This document shows positions 10,501 to 20,814 of a stretch of 37,068 bases of DNA, piece after piece. The first letter of the stretch is position 1, and each line of letters opens with the position of its first letter. Both the position numbers and the translations under genes were made by a program. The notes under the pieces were generated by a model. The model was not told the DNA's origin, did not search any database, and saw only the letters and a program-made list of their open reading frames with translations. The stretch covers positions 1 to 37,068 of the forward strand of contig JAFEFZ010000141.1 of NCBI GenBank assembly GCA_018240325.1, in the 5' to 3' direction. This DNA is from Pseudomonadota bacterium (GTDB lineage: Bacteria; Pseudomonadota; Gammaproteobacteria; Burkholderiales; Burkholderiaceae_C).

Positions 10501-11499
10501 GTGCAGCGCCGACAGCTTGATCGAGATGCCCGGGCCCTCGTAGATGCCGCGACCGTGCGAGGCCTTGCCGATGGCGTGGATCGCCTGCTGGTACGACGCC
10601 AGATAGCGTTGCGCGTCGGCATCGGTCAGCGCCGCCTCGCCGAGCATGTCGTACGAATAGCGGAAGCCCTTGGCTTCGAGCGGCCGGGCGTTGGCCAGCG
10701 CCGCGGCGATGGTCTCGCCGGTGACGAACTGTTCGCCCATCAGGCGCATCGCCATGTCCACGCCCTTGCGCACCAGCGGCTCGCCGCCCTTGCCGAGGAT
10801 GCGCGCGAGCGCGCCCGACAGCCGCGCCTCGTTGTGCGTGGCCACCAGCTTGCCGGTGAACATCAGCCCCCAGGTCGCGGCGTTGACGAACAGCGACGGG
10901 CTCTGCCCCAAGTGCGGCTGCCAGTCGCCGCGGCTGATCTTGTCGCGGATCAGCGCGTCGCGCGTGGCCTTGTCCGGGATGCGCAGCAACGCCTCGGCCA
11001 GGCACATCAGCGCCACGCCTTCCTGCGACGACAGCGAGAACTCCTGCAGCAGCCCCTGCACGATGCCGGCACGGCCGCCGGGCCCCTTGCTGTTTCGCAA
11101 CTGCTCGGCCAGCCGCAGCGCCAGTTGCTGGGTGGCCTGCGCCGTCTGCGGCGGCAGCTTCGCCTGCTCGAGCAGCAGCGGCAGCAGTTCGGGCTCGGGC
11201 CTGCGCGTGGCGGCGGTGATCGCCGAGCGCAGCACCGACTGCGGCAGCACGCTCTGGGCGAAATCCAGGAACGGCTGCGGCGGCCCTGCAGGCGGCTCGG
11301 TAGGCGCCGCCGCGTCGTCGGCGGCTTCGCCCGCGGGCGGCAGTTCCGGCGGCGCGCCCTGGGTCTCGAGGCGCTCCAGGTACGAAAAGATCGCCTGCTT
11401 GATCAGCCAATGGGGTGTGCGGTCGATCGAGCTGGCGGCCCGGCGCAGGCGCTCGCGCGTTGCGTCGTCGAGTTTGACGCCGAGGGTTGTAGCGGCCAT
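7546..11499 (-). CDS. putA: Trifunctional PutA: transcriptional regulator, proline dehydrogenase, P5C dehydrogenase
   Basis: Oxidises L-proline to glutamate in two steps, and in this architecture also represses its own gene when proline is absent. The 1317-residue length is close to E. coli PutA (1320). The order is: an N-terminal ribbon-helix-helix DNA-binding segment (residues 1-45), a Pro/Ala-rich linker, the FAD proline dehydrogenase barrel (about 260-570, including IKLSALHPRYSRA), an aldehyde dehydrogenase (about 650-1110) with VAETGGQNAMIVDSS and catalytic Cys914 in GQRCSALRV, and a C-terminal ALDH-like domain. No Shine-Dalgarno sequence precedes the ATG at 11499; the upstream 15 bases are pyrimidine-rich. 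GTTGCA-type operators lie upstream. It is divergent from the liv-type operon. Confidence 0.97.
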   Translation of the reverse strand: MAATTLGVKLDDATRERLRRAASSIDRTPHWLIKQAIFSYLERLETQGAPPELPPAGEAADDAAAPTEPPAGPPQPFLDFAQSVLPQSVLRSAITAATRRPEPELLPLLLEQAKLPPQTAQATQQLALRLAEQLRNSKGPGGRAGIVQGLLQEFSLSSQEGVALMCLAEALLRIPDKATRDALIRDKISRGDWQPHLGQSPSLFVNAATWGLMFTGKLVATHNEARLSGALARILGKGGEPLVRKGVDMAMRLMGEQFVTGETIAAALANARPLEAKGFRYSYDMLGEAALTDADAQRYLASYQQAIHAIGKASHGRGIYEGPGISIKLSALHPRYSRAQHERVMAELYPRLLALSQLARRYDIGLNIDAEEADRLEISLDLLERLCFEPGLAGWNGIGFVIQAYQKRCPQVIDCLVDLGRRSRRRLMIRLVKGAYWDSEIKRAQLDGLEGYPVFTRKAYTDVSYLACARKLLAVPEVIYPQFATHNAQTLAAIYHLAGNNYYAGQYEFQCLHGMGEPLYEQVVGPVNEGKLARPCRIYAPVGVHETLLAYLVRRLLENGANTSFVNRIADPALPLEDLVQDPIGQVEALAAEEGRVGEPHPRIALPRDLYGSMRSNSAGIDLSNEHRLGSLSGALLRSGQTEWHAEPGGAGSGGEWRPVPNPADRRDRVGLVREAGERDVAAALQAASAAALVWQGTPPAERAAVLDRAAELLESEGQLLIGLLVREAGKSFANAVSEVREATDFLRYYAHQVRSCFDNGTYRPLGPVVCISPWNFPLAIFTGQVAAALAAGNAVLAKPAEQTPLIAAQAVRILHAAGVPGDVLQLLPGPGETVGAQLVGDHRVAGVLFTGSTEVARILQRTLAGRLGANGRAIPLVAETGGQNAMIVDSSALAEQVVADVMTSAFDSAGQRCSALRVLCVQQEAAPRIVEMLRGAMAEACLGNPERLDVDIGPVIDAEARANIERHLQTMRDNGRSVWQCARSDGGELAHGEFVPPTLVEIDSLEELKREVFGPVLHLLRYQRPDLGRLVAQINATGYGLTMGLHTRIDETIAQVVDAAHAGNLYVNRNMVGAVVGVQPFGGHGLSGTGPKAGGPLYLLRLLAQRPAPAVDDALSAMGAQQAGVDESLRERIRQDLAELGAWAEAQPHAGLSARCRDLEARSPSGKTWTLRGPTGEVDTYSLMPRDVVLCLAADEGDLLTQLAAVLAVGSQALWPAGEAGDALYDRLPQTLRRRIGRVGDWRDAQASFAAVLHHGDGDHLREVCREVAGRDGAIVGVVGLQHGETAVPLERLLVERALSVNTAAAGGNASLMTIG

Positions 11500-11519
11500 G
11501 AGGAGAGTCTCGAGGTTGA

Positions 11520-11527
11520 GGTTGCAC
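11520..11527. promoter_or_regulatory. Putative PutA operator 1 (GGTTGCAC)
   Basis: GGTTGCAC contains the GTTGCA core that the E. coli PutA ribbon-helix-helix domain is known to bind. It lies 21 bases upstream of the putA start. Here it is just preceded by a GAGGTTGA near-repeat. The same 8-mer occurs twice more in this gap in inverted orientation. Confidence 0.6.
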
Positions 11528-11572
11528 GCCCTTGCCGGCCATCAGCCCAGCACCGGACGCGAGTGGCGAAAA

Positions 11573-11580
11573 GTGCAACC
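11573..11580. promoter_or_regulatory. Putative PutA operator 2 (GTGCAACC)
   Basis: This is the exact reverse complement of the GGTTGCAC site at 11520-11527, about 74 bases upstream of putA, in a locally A-rich stretch. A near match, GTTGCG inside the palindrome TTGCGCAA, follows at 11602-11610. Position and repetition support a PutA binding region in the putA promoter. Confidence 0.6.
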
Positions 11581-11685
11581 ACGAATGATCACCCCATTAG
11601 GGTTGCGCAAGTCCGCTGCCGCTGAAATCAGGGTTTTCCGCAGTATTCGGTTGAACCGGGCGTCACTAGCATCCGCGCATTCGAG

Positions 11686-11693
11686 GTGCAACC
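11686..11693. promoter_or_regulatory. Putative PutA operator 3 (GTGCAACC), on the transporter side
   Basis: This is the third identical 8-mer of the intergenic region, only 67 bases before the transporter binding-protein gene and about 187 bases from putA. Its position suggests that PutA could also act on the divergent ABC operon. A perfect 11-bp palindrome, CGGTTGAACCG, lies nearby at 11648-11658. Confidence 0.55.
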
Positions 11694-11759
11694 CAGTAGC
11701 ACTTTCTGCGGACACCATCAGCCGTCTGCTTGGGCCGCGACGACCCCCTGGAGAACTTC

Positions 11760-12917
11760 ATGACCGCAGCCAATTCCGTCCCACTGTTGAATGCGTCGCT
11801 GCGCGTGGGCGTGCTGGCGTTGGCCGCGATCTGCGCGCCGGCCCTGGCGGCCGAGCCGCTGTATGTCGGCGTGCAGGCGCCGATCACCGGCCAGTACGCC
11901 AACGAAGGCCAGGGCATCGCCGATGCCGTGAAGCTGCTGGTGAAGCAGCAGAACGCCAAGGGCGGCCTGCTCGGCCGGCCGCTCGAAGTGAAGATCTGCG
12001 ACGACCAGGGGCAGGCTGCGCCGGCGGCGATCTGTGCCCGGCAACTCGTGAACGACAAGGTCTTCGCGGTGATCGGCTCGTACACCAGCGGCGCGGCGCT
12101 GGCGGCGCAATCGCAGTATGCGCGCGCCAACGTCATCCAGACCTCGGACGGCACCAGCGACGAACTCACCGCCAAGGGCGTCAAGACCTTCTTCCGCAAC
12201 GCCCCGCCGAACAGCGCCGAAGCCATCTTCACCGCCAAGTACTTCAAGGACAAGGGCTACAAGAGGGTGGCCATCATCACCGACCACTCGAGCTTCGCGA
12301 CCGGCCTGGCCGACGCCGTGGCGGCCGAGGTCAAGAAGAGCGGCGGCGAGGTGATCGAGAAGGTGTTTATCGACGCCGGCTCGCAGAACTACACGCCGGT
12401 GCTGACCAAGCTGAAGGGCTTGAACCCGCAGGTCATCTACTTCTCGGGCTACTACAACGACGGCGGCCTGATCAAGGCGCAGATGGCGCAACTGGGCATC
12501 GAGGCGCCGTTCGTCGGCGGCGATGCAAACCAGAACGTCGCCTTCGCCAAGATTGCCGGCAAGGCCGCCACGGGCGCCACGATCATCAACGTGCCGGCGC
12601 CGGCCGACCTGCCGTATCCGGCGGCCAAGCAGTTCCTGGCCGACTACCAGAAGGAATTCGGCCACGAGCCGCCGAGCATCTTCACGCTGACCAATGCCGA
12701 CGGCCTGCGCGCCATCATCGCCACCGCCGAGAAGGTCAAGAGCGTCAAGCCCGAGGTGCTGATCCCGGCGCTGCACCAGTTGAAGGACTTCGAGGGCCTG
12801 ACCGGCACCTTCTCGTGGGACGACAAGGGCGAGCGCATCGGCAGCCCGTTCGTGGCCTTCGACGTCGCCGCCGACGGCAGCTACAAGATCGTCTATCCGC
12901 AGGCGCCGGGCAAGTAG
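11760..12917 (+). CDS. Branched-chain amino acid-type ABC transporter, periplasmic substrate-binding protein
   Basis: Secreted binding protein of the LivJ/LivK (HAAT) family that delivers an amino acid to the LivHMGF complex. I chose the ATG at 11760 (385 residues) because CTGGAGAA precedes it and the product then starts with a signal peptide: hydrophobic core LRVGVLALAAICAPALA, cleavage after about residue 31 before AEPLYVG. The mature protein shows the family start (VGVQAPITGQYANEGQGI), the GGLLGRPLEV segment, and VIGSYTSGAALAAQ with ligand-contacting Ser/Thr-type residues. It is the first gene of a five-gene transporter operon divergent from putA. Substrate is unknown. Location next to putA and the shared GTTGCA motifs suggest proline or a related compound. 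Confidence 0.92.
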   Translation: MTAANSVPLLNASLRVGVLALAAICAPALAAEPLYVGVQAPITGQYANEGQGIADAVKLLVKQQNAKGGLLGRPLEVKICDDQGQAAPAAICARQLVNDKVFAVIGSYTSGAALAAQSQYARANVIQTSDGTSDELTAKGVKTFFRNAPPNSAEAIFTAKYFKDKGYKRVAIITDHSSFATGLADAVAAEVKKSGGEVIEKVFIDAGSQNYTPVLTKLKGLNPQVIYFSGYYNDGGLIKAQMAQLGIEAPFVGGDANQNVAFAKIAGKAATGATIINVPAPADLPYPAAKQFLADYQKEFGHEPPSIFTLTNADGLRAIIATAEKVKSVKPEVLIPALHQLKDFEGLTGTFSWDDKGERIGSPFVAFDVAADGSYKIVYPQAPGK

Positions 12918-12954
12918 CCCGCGAGCCGCCCGTCGCCAGCCGCGCACGCCGCCG

Positions 12955-13857
12955 ATGGACGTCTTCCTGCAGCAGACCGTCAACGGCCTGACGGTCGGCG
13001 GCATCTACGCGCTGATCGCGCTCGGCTACACCATGGTGTACGGCGTGCTGCGGCTGATCAACTTCGCCCATGGCGACCTGAGCGTGCTCGGCGCCTACAT
13101 CGGGCTGGTGGTGCTGACCGGCGGCCTGTCGGGCGCCGGCACGCAGACGGCGCTGGTGGCGCTGGCCTTCGTCGCCGCGGCGGTCGTCGTCGGCGCCGCC
13201 GGTGCGGCACTGGAATTCGTTGCCTACCGGCCGCTGCGCAAGGCCGACCGGCTGGCCGCCGTGGTGTCGGCGCTGGGCGCTTCGCTGCTGATCGAGAACG
13301 GCATCATGCTGATCTGGGGGCCGCAGTTGCGGGTCTTTCCGCAAGGGCTGCTGCCCAGCGGCTCGTGGGAGGCCTTCGGCACGCGCATCAGCCTGCTGCA
13401 GATCCTGATCATCGCGGGCTCGGCGCTGCTGATGGCCGCGCTGTACCTGTTCGTCCATCACACCCGCTTCGGCACCGCGATGCGCGCCGCCGCGATCGAC
13501 CAGGACGCCGCCCGGCTGATGGGCATCAACGTCAACCGCGTGATCACCAGCGTGTTCGTCATCGGCCCGGCGCTGGGCGCGATCGGCGGGCTGTTCATCG
13601 GGCTGTACTACCGGCAGGTGTACTTCACGATGGGCTGGACCTACGGCCTGAACGCCTTCATCGCCGCGATCCTCGGCGGCATCGGCAACATCCCCGGCGC
13701 GATGCTCGGCGGCGTGCTGCTGGGCCTGGTGAATGCCTACGCCGCCGGCTTCGTCTCCAGCTCGTGGCAGGGGGCCATCACCTTCGCGCTGCTGATCGGC
13801 ATCCTGCTGCTGCGGCCCACCGGCCTGCTCGGCGAGCGCGTGGCGGAAAAGGTATGA
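12955..13857 (+). CDS. livH: ABC transporter permease, LivH type
   Basis: Inner-membrane permease of a branched-chain amino acid-type ABC importer. The 300-residue protein is almost entirely hydrophobic, with about eight transmembrane segments. It begins with the typical VFLQQTVNGLTVGGIYALIA, followed by YGVLRLINFAHGDL, strongly conserved in LivH. The cytoplasmic loop that contacts the ATPases includes MRAAAIDQDAARLMGINV. The ILGGIGNIPGAMLGG motif near the C-terminus is also characteristic. It begins 37 bases after the binding-protein stop and is followed by livM after 22 bases. Confidence 0.93.
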   Translation: MDVFLQQTVNGLTVGGIYALIALGYTMVYGVLRLINFAHGDLSVLGAYIGLVVLTGGLSGAGTQTALVALAFVAAAVVVGAAGAALEFVAYRPLRKADRLAAVVSALGASLLIENGIMLIWGPQLRVFPQGLLPSGSWEAFGTRISLLQILIIAGSALLMAALYLFVHHTRFGTAMRAAAIDQDAARLMGINVNRVITSVFVIGPALGAIGGLFIGLYYRQVYFTMGWTYGLNAFIAAILGGIGNIPGAMLGGVLLGLVNAYAAGFVSSSWQGAITFALLIGILLLRPTGLLGERVAEKV

Positions 13858-13879
13858 GCGGCCGCACGGAGGCTGCGCG

Positions 13880-14853
13880 GTGAGCGCGGGCCGCAATCCC
13901 GCCGCGGTGCCGGTCGCGCCCGGGTCGCCCCGGCGCCGTTGGACCGTCGCCGCCGGCGTCGTGCTGTGGCTGGCGGGCCTGTCGATCCCGTTCCTGCCCG
14001 ACCAGACCTGGGTCTTCATCGCGTCGCTGTTCGCCGTCTACGCGGTGGTCGCGCTCAGCCAGGACATCGTGCTCGGCCGCGCCGGCATGTTCGACATGGG
14101 CCACGCCGTGTACTTCGGCGTCGGCGCGTACGTCACCGCGATCCTCAACCTGCAGTTCGACTGGCCGATCTTCGTCACCTGGCCGCTGGCGGTGCTGGCC
14201 GCGACGCTGCTGGGCGCGCTGCTGGCCGCGCCGATCGTGCGCCTGCGCGGCGACTACCTTCTGGTCGCGACGATCGGCTTCAACGCCATCTTCGTGCTGG
14301 TGCTGAACAACAACGTCGGCGGCATCACCGGCGGCGGCGACGGCCTGTTCGGCATCGGCGCGCCGGCCATCGGCAGCTGGCAGCTGGGCAGCCAGGGCGC
14401 GCTGTTCTATCTGAACTGGCTGGCCTTCGCCTTCACGCTGTGGCTGATCCTGAACCTGGAGCGCTCGCACCTGGGGCGCACCCTGGGCTACCTGAAGCTC
14501 GACCAATTGGCCGCCGGCACGCTCGGGGTCAATGCCGGGCGGTACCGGGTCGCGGCCTTCGCGCTGGGCGCCGCGCTGGCCGGCTTCGCCGGCACCTTGT
14601 TCGCGGCGCTGATGTCCGCCGTCAGCCCCGGGGCCTTCGTGTTCACCGAATCGGTGACGCTGTTCGCGATCGTGCTGGTCGGCGGGCAGGGTTCGATTCC
14701 GGGCGTGCTGCTCGGCACGGTGCTGATGTTCGTCGTGCCGCAGGTGTTTCGCGGCTTCGCCGAATACCGCTACTTCGCGTTCGGCATCGCGATGATCGTG
14801 ATCATGGTGCTGCGCCCGCAGGGCATCTGGCCGCGGCGCAAGGGCGCACCGCG

Positions 14854-14857
<4 letters not shown>
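13880..14857 (+). CDS. livM: ABC transporter permease, LivM type
   Basis: Second inner-membrane permease of the importer, 325 residues. A GTG start at 13880 is supported by GGAGG at 13868-13872. Family marks are LSQDIVLGRAGMFDMGHAVYFGVGAY, LRGDYLLVATIGFNAIF, GGDGLFGI, and GGQGSIPGVLLGT near the end. Many hydrophobic segments are present. A short basic N-terminal arm (MSAGRNPAAVP) precedes the first helix. Its stop overlaps the livG start (ATGA at 14854-14857), so the two are translationally coupled. Confidence 0.93.
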
Positions 14858-17530
<2,673 letters not shown>

Positions 17531-17568
17531 ACGCCGCGCGCGGCGCAGGCGGCGCGCCGCAGCGCCGC

Positions 17569-18387
17569 TCAACCCGCGGCCGGCCAGTTCAGCGCGCGCA
17601 GCGGGATCACGATGTGCGCGCGGCGGAAGGCCTCGACGACCGCCTGCTGGATCTCGCCCGATGCCGCCTGGTAGTCGGCCGCCGCCGCCCACGGCATCAC
17701 CTGGATCGCGATCGCATAGTCGCCGAGCAGCGCCACATCGACCACCGGCTCGGGCTCGGGCAGCACCCGCGGGTTGGCGCGCAGCACCTCGCGGATCGCG
17801 CCGACGGCCTGCGCGAGGTCGGCGTCGTAGGCGACGTGCACGAGCACGCGCAGCTGCCGCATGCGGCCGTGGTTGTGCAGGATCTCGCCGACGATCTTGC
17901 GGTTGGGCACCACCACCCGCGAGTGGTCGAGGTGCACGAGCGTGGTGCTGAATAGGCCGATCTCCATGACCTGCCCTTCGACGCCGGCGATCTCGAGGTA
18001 CTCGCCCACATGGAAGGGCTTGGTGAACACGATCGTGAAGCCCGCCGCCAGGTTGCCGAGCACGCCCTGCAGCGCCAGCGCGATGCCGGCGCCGGCGACG
18101 CCCAGCCCGGCGATCAGCGGCAGCAACTCGACGCCCAGGTTCTGCAGCGCGAGCATCAGGAACAGCGCGATCACCGCCAGCCAGGCCAGGCGCGCGATCA
18201 GGTGGCGCACGCTCGGGTCCAGCTCGAAGCGGGCCAGCGCCGGCTCGATCCAGCGCGCGAGCCAGCGGCCGACGAAGATGCCGCCCGCCAGGATCAGCAG
18301 CGCCGCCAGCACCCGCGGGCCATAGCCGACCGCGAGGTCGATCGCGGTGCCCTGCGCACGCTGCAAAGCCTGCAAGGACTCGTCCAT
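17569..18387 (-). CDS. Small-conductance mechanosensitive channel, MscS family
   Basis: Inner-membrane channel that opens under membrane tension to release osmolytes. At 272 residues it is about the size of E. coli MscS (286). Three hydrophobic segments precede residue 125. The pore-lining helix is the Gly/Ala-rich stretch LIAGLGVAGAGIALALQGVLG (about 92-112). After it come the beta-domain motifs NLAAGFTIVFTKPFHVGEY and VVVPNRKIVGEIL, characteristic of the family. It is convergent with the oxidoreductase gene and 55 bases downstream of the secreted-protein gene on the same strand. A short GC hairpin (GCCGCAGC / GCTGCGGC) lies in that gap. Confidence 0.92.
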   Translation of the reverse strand: MDESLQALQRAQGTAIDLAVGYGPRVLAALLILAGGIFVGRWLARWIEPALARFELDPSVRHLIARLAWLAVIALFLMLALQNLGVELLPLIAGLGVAGAGIALALQGVLGNLAAGFTIVFTKPFHVGEYLEIAGVEGQVMEIGLFSTTLVHLDHSRVVVPNRKIVGEILHNHGRMRQLRVLVHVAYDADLAQAVGAIREVLRANPRVLPEPEPVVDVALLGDYAIAIQVMPWAAAADYQAASGEIQQAVVEAFRRAHIVIPLRALNWPAAG

Positions 18388-18442
18388 GCGCGCGATTCTG
18401 CCTGCAGCCGCAGCGCCGGCTGCGGCGCGTCCTGCGGCCCGT

Positions 18443-19015
18443 CTACTTCTCGAACTGCACCAGCTCGGTCGGCATCAGCTTCAGCCGCGCCAGGCAGGCG
18501 CCCTTGCTGGCCGAGAAGCGCTCCAGGTCGCCGGCCTCGCAGCGGTCGCCCCCCTGCACCTGCAGCTTCTCGATCTCGGCGCAGCGGATGCCGAGGAAGC
18601 GCACGCTGCGCGTCAGCTCGTCGCCGGGCTTGATGCCGATGAAGGCCGCCGTCTGCGTCGTGTACAGCACGCCGCCGCTGCGGAAGGCGCTGAATTCGGG
18701 CACCACGTTTCGGATCTCGTAGGGCAGCGTGTTCTTCAACGCGATGTCGAAGCGGCAGCCGCCGGGCGCGTCCTGCTTGCGCACGATGCGCAGTTCGGCC
18801 TGCGCCAGGGGCGGTGCCGAAGCGGCCGCAGATGCCGCATCGGCCGCTGCCGGCGCCTGCGCGTCGAGGTAGCGCCAGGTGCCGTCGTCCTTGAGCAGGA
18901 TGCGGCGCCCGCCGGCGTCCTGCAACTCGAAATCGGCGCGGGCCGGCGCGGCGGCCAGCGCCAGCAGCACGAAGGCGCCGGCGAGCGCGGAACTCGAATA
19001 GGGGCTGTGTGTCAT
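18443..19015 (-). CDS. Small secreted protein of unknown function
   Basis: A 190-residue protein from the ATG at 19015 (193 from the ATG at 19024). It starts with a signal peptide (hydrophobic ALAGAFVLLALAAAPARA, cleavage before DFEL). The mature protein begins with a Gly/Asp motif ending KDDGTWRYLD, similar to the DGTW repeat seen in several uncharacterised periplasmic proteins. After an Ala-rich linker comes a roughly 110-residue domain with three cysteines (in GGCRFDI, IRCAEIE, GDRCEAGD) and another near the C-terminus. No enzyme motif is recognised. No Shine-Dalgarno sequence is obvious for either start. The 296-bp gap to the porin gene separates it from the hydrolase cluster. Confidence 0.75.
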   Translation of the reverse strand: MTHSPYSSSALAGAFVLLALAAAPARADFELQDAGGRRILLKDDGTWRYLDAQAPAAADAASAAASAPPLAQAELRIVRKQDAPGGCRFDIALKNTLPYEIRNVVPEFSAFRSGGVLYTTQTAAFIGIKPGDELTRSVRFLGIRCAEIEKLQVQGGDRCEAGDLERFSASKGACLARLKLMPTELVQFEK

Positions 19016-19197
19016 GCGCGCCATGATGTCAGGGTCGGGGCTGAAGCCCGGTCGGCCGATTGTGACCGCGGCACGGCCGCCGCCTGCGCGGCCGCGCGCT
19101 GCGGCACCGCCCCGCTGCCGTGGAAGAAGTCCTCGGATCGCCGCCGACGCGATCGAATCGCGCGCAGGTCGGCCGCGGATCAGCCGCGCACCGTCCA

Positions 19198-19219
19198 CGT
19201 TGCGGGCTCTCGCGCAACG
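19198..19219. promoter_or_regulatory. Possible operator dyad upstream of the porin gene
   Basis: A 7-bp perfect inverted repeat, CGTTGCG with CGCAACG after an 8-base spacer, lies about 100 bases before the porin start and just upstream of a TATCCT -10-like hexamer (19228-19233). The symmetry resembles a regulator binding site, but no regulator gene is adjacent. It is the only distinctive structure I see in the 19025-19320 gap. Confidence 0.35.
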
Positions 19220-19320
19220 GGATCCCGTATCCTCGGGCCGGTCCGCAGGACTGATGCCGCAGCCGGGCACCCGCGCGCCGCAGTCCGCACGGATCCGCAA
19301 ACACAACCTGGAGATGACCG

Positions 19321-20787
19321 ATGAAGACATGGGGAACGAAGCGCGGCGCCCTGGCCGCGTCCAGCAAGCGGATGGCGCTGGCGCTGCTGCTCGGCGCCGG
19401 CGCCGCATCGGCGCAGACGACCGACAGTGCGCCCAAGACCGACGGCGAGCAGGCACCGGCGAGCACGATGCATCCGTTCTGGGCCAACGCCACCGCCGGC
19501 TACTTCTTCCGCGCCGCGACCTTCGACCGCTGGTCCAACGGCTCCCCGAACCTCCCCGGCTCGGCCTTCAAGTGGGCCGGCGGCGGCGTCGGCGCCTTCC
19601 TGTTCGGCAACACCGGCGAGATCGCCGACATGCTGTCCTTCCGCGCGACCTACAACTTCGTGCTGCCGGTCTGGGCACCGGAAGCGTATCCGTTCAACTT
19701 CATCCTGAAGGATCCCGACCAATCGGGCTACGGCGTGTTCGGCGAACTCAACGCCCGCGTCCGCCTGGGCGACAACAGCGTGGTCATCGGGCGCCAGACC
19801 ATCCGCAACCAGTGGTTCATGGACGGCGTCTACCGCTTCTTCAACAAGCTCGACCAGAGCATGATCGGCGCACGCGACATCCGCAACATGAACTGGCTCA
19901 CCTTCGAAGGCGTGACGCTGCAAGGGCGCGCCTTCGACGAGTCGGTGCGCTACTACGGCGGCTACGTGACCAAGATCAAGCAGGTCAACGAGGACCGCTT
20001 CCTCAACCTGTACCAGGGTGCGTGGAACGTGTTCCAGTACCCGATGTCCACCCGCATGGGCGACAGCAACGGCATGGCCTACGTGGGCATGAACTGGAAG
20101 CCGACCAACGACAGCATGGTCTCGGCCTCCTACCACAACGCGCAGAACATGGTGAACATGGTCTACGTCGACTACGACCACGTGTTCCGCATGGAAGGCA
20201 CCCAGTACTTCCGCGCCTCCGCGCAATGGATGTACCAGGAATCGAACGGCCAGAGCCTGATGCGCGGCGTCAACGGCAGCCCCGGGCCGAGCTTTCACAC
20301 CAACTACGGCGGCATCTACCTCGAAGCCCGCCCGGTGGCGTGGTGGATCCCGTATTTCGCGGCCGGCATCACCTCGGACCGCAACCAGATCTACTCGCCC
20401 TTCTCGCTCGGCCCGTCGTACCTGATCCAGCGCATCGGCGAGAACTCGCTCGCCGGCGAACGCACCTGGATCGCCGGCACGACGCTGGACTTCGCCAGCT
20501 TCGGGTTGAACGGCCTGTCCTTCGACGTCACCTACGGCAGCCGCACCAACCGCAACGTCAACGGCAACCCCGACCTGCCGGTGGCCAACTGGTACGAGAC
20601 GGCGACCGACCTGATCTACGTGTTCCCGCAGGACGGCTTCTTCAAGAACCTGCGCGCGCGCGCGCGCTGGGCTTCGGCCATCCAGAAGGGCAACACCTGG
20701 AGCGCCGCGCAGAACAGCGTCGTGTACGTCGACTACCCGACCACCGACGTGCGCTTCGACCTGCAGTTGAACATCCCGTTCAACTAG
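19321..20787 (+). CDS. OprD-like outer-membrane porin
   Basis: Predicted 488-residue beta-barrel for substrate entry across the outer membrane. A signal peptide ends near residue 37 (LALLLGAGAASAQ). The mature chain alternates aromatic and polar residues as expected for strands. Segments such as VRLGDNSVVIGRQTIRNQWF and YYGGYVTKIKQVNEDRF resemble the OprD family, which has a conserved LRLGRQ-like strand. The C-terminus ends in strand-like residues (FDLQLNIPFN) rather than a classic final Phe. GGAG precedes the ATG. It lies immediately before a group of exported and cytosolic hydrolases, suggesting entry of their substrate. OprD assignment is by pattern; another specific porin family is possible. 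Confidence 0.75.
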   Translation: MKTWGTKRGALAASSKRMALALLLGAGAASAQTTDSAPKTDGEQAPASTMHPFWANATAGYFFRAATFDRWSNGSPNLPGSAFKWAGGGVGAFLFGNTGEIADMLSFRATYNFVLPVWAPEAYPFNFILKDPDQSGYGVFGELNARVRLGDNSVVIGRQTIRNQWFMDGVYRFFNKLDQSMIGARDIRNMNWLTFEGVTLQGRAFDESVRYYGGYVTKIKQVNEDRFLNLYQGAWNVFQYPMSTRMGDSNGMAYVGMNWKPTNDSMVSASYHNAQNMVNMVYVDYDHVFRMEGTQYFRASAQWMYQESNGQSLMRGVNGSPGPSFHTNYGGIYLEARPVAWWIPYFAAGITSDRNQIYSPFSLGPSYLIQRIGENSLAGERTWIAGTTLDFASFGLNGLSFDVTYGSRTNRNVNGNPDLPVANWYETATDLIYVFPQDGFFKNLRARARWASAIQKGNTWSAAQNSVVYVDYPTTDVRFDLQLNIPFN

Positions 20788-20799
20788 CGCGGCCGCGCG

Positions 20800-20813
20800 C
20801 CCGGGCGCCCGGG
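20800..20813. terminator. GC palindrome between convergent porin and hypothetical genes
   Basis: A perfect 14-bp palindrome, CCCGGGCGCCCGGG, fills the 27-base gap between the two convergent stop codons. It can fold into a short GC stem in either transcript but lacks a T-run, so its role as a terminator is weakly supported. Confidence 0.3.
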
Positions 20814-20814
20814 T

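Noticed and set aside
7465-11625. 1386-codon open frame on the plus strand opposite putA
   Set aside because: It is antisense to a fully recognisable PutA. Its Arg/Gln/His/Ala-rich translation has no family motif and is a product of high GC.
14691-14700. GTTCGATTCC, like a tRNA T-loop
   Set aside because: It codes the conserved GSIP residues of LivM, in the GGQGSIPG motif. No acceptor or anticodon stems flank it.
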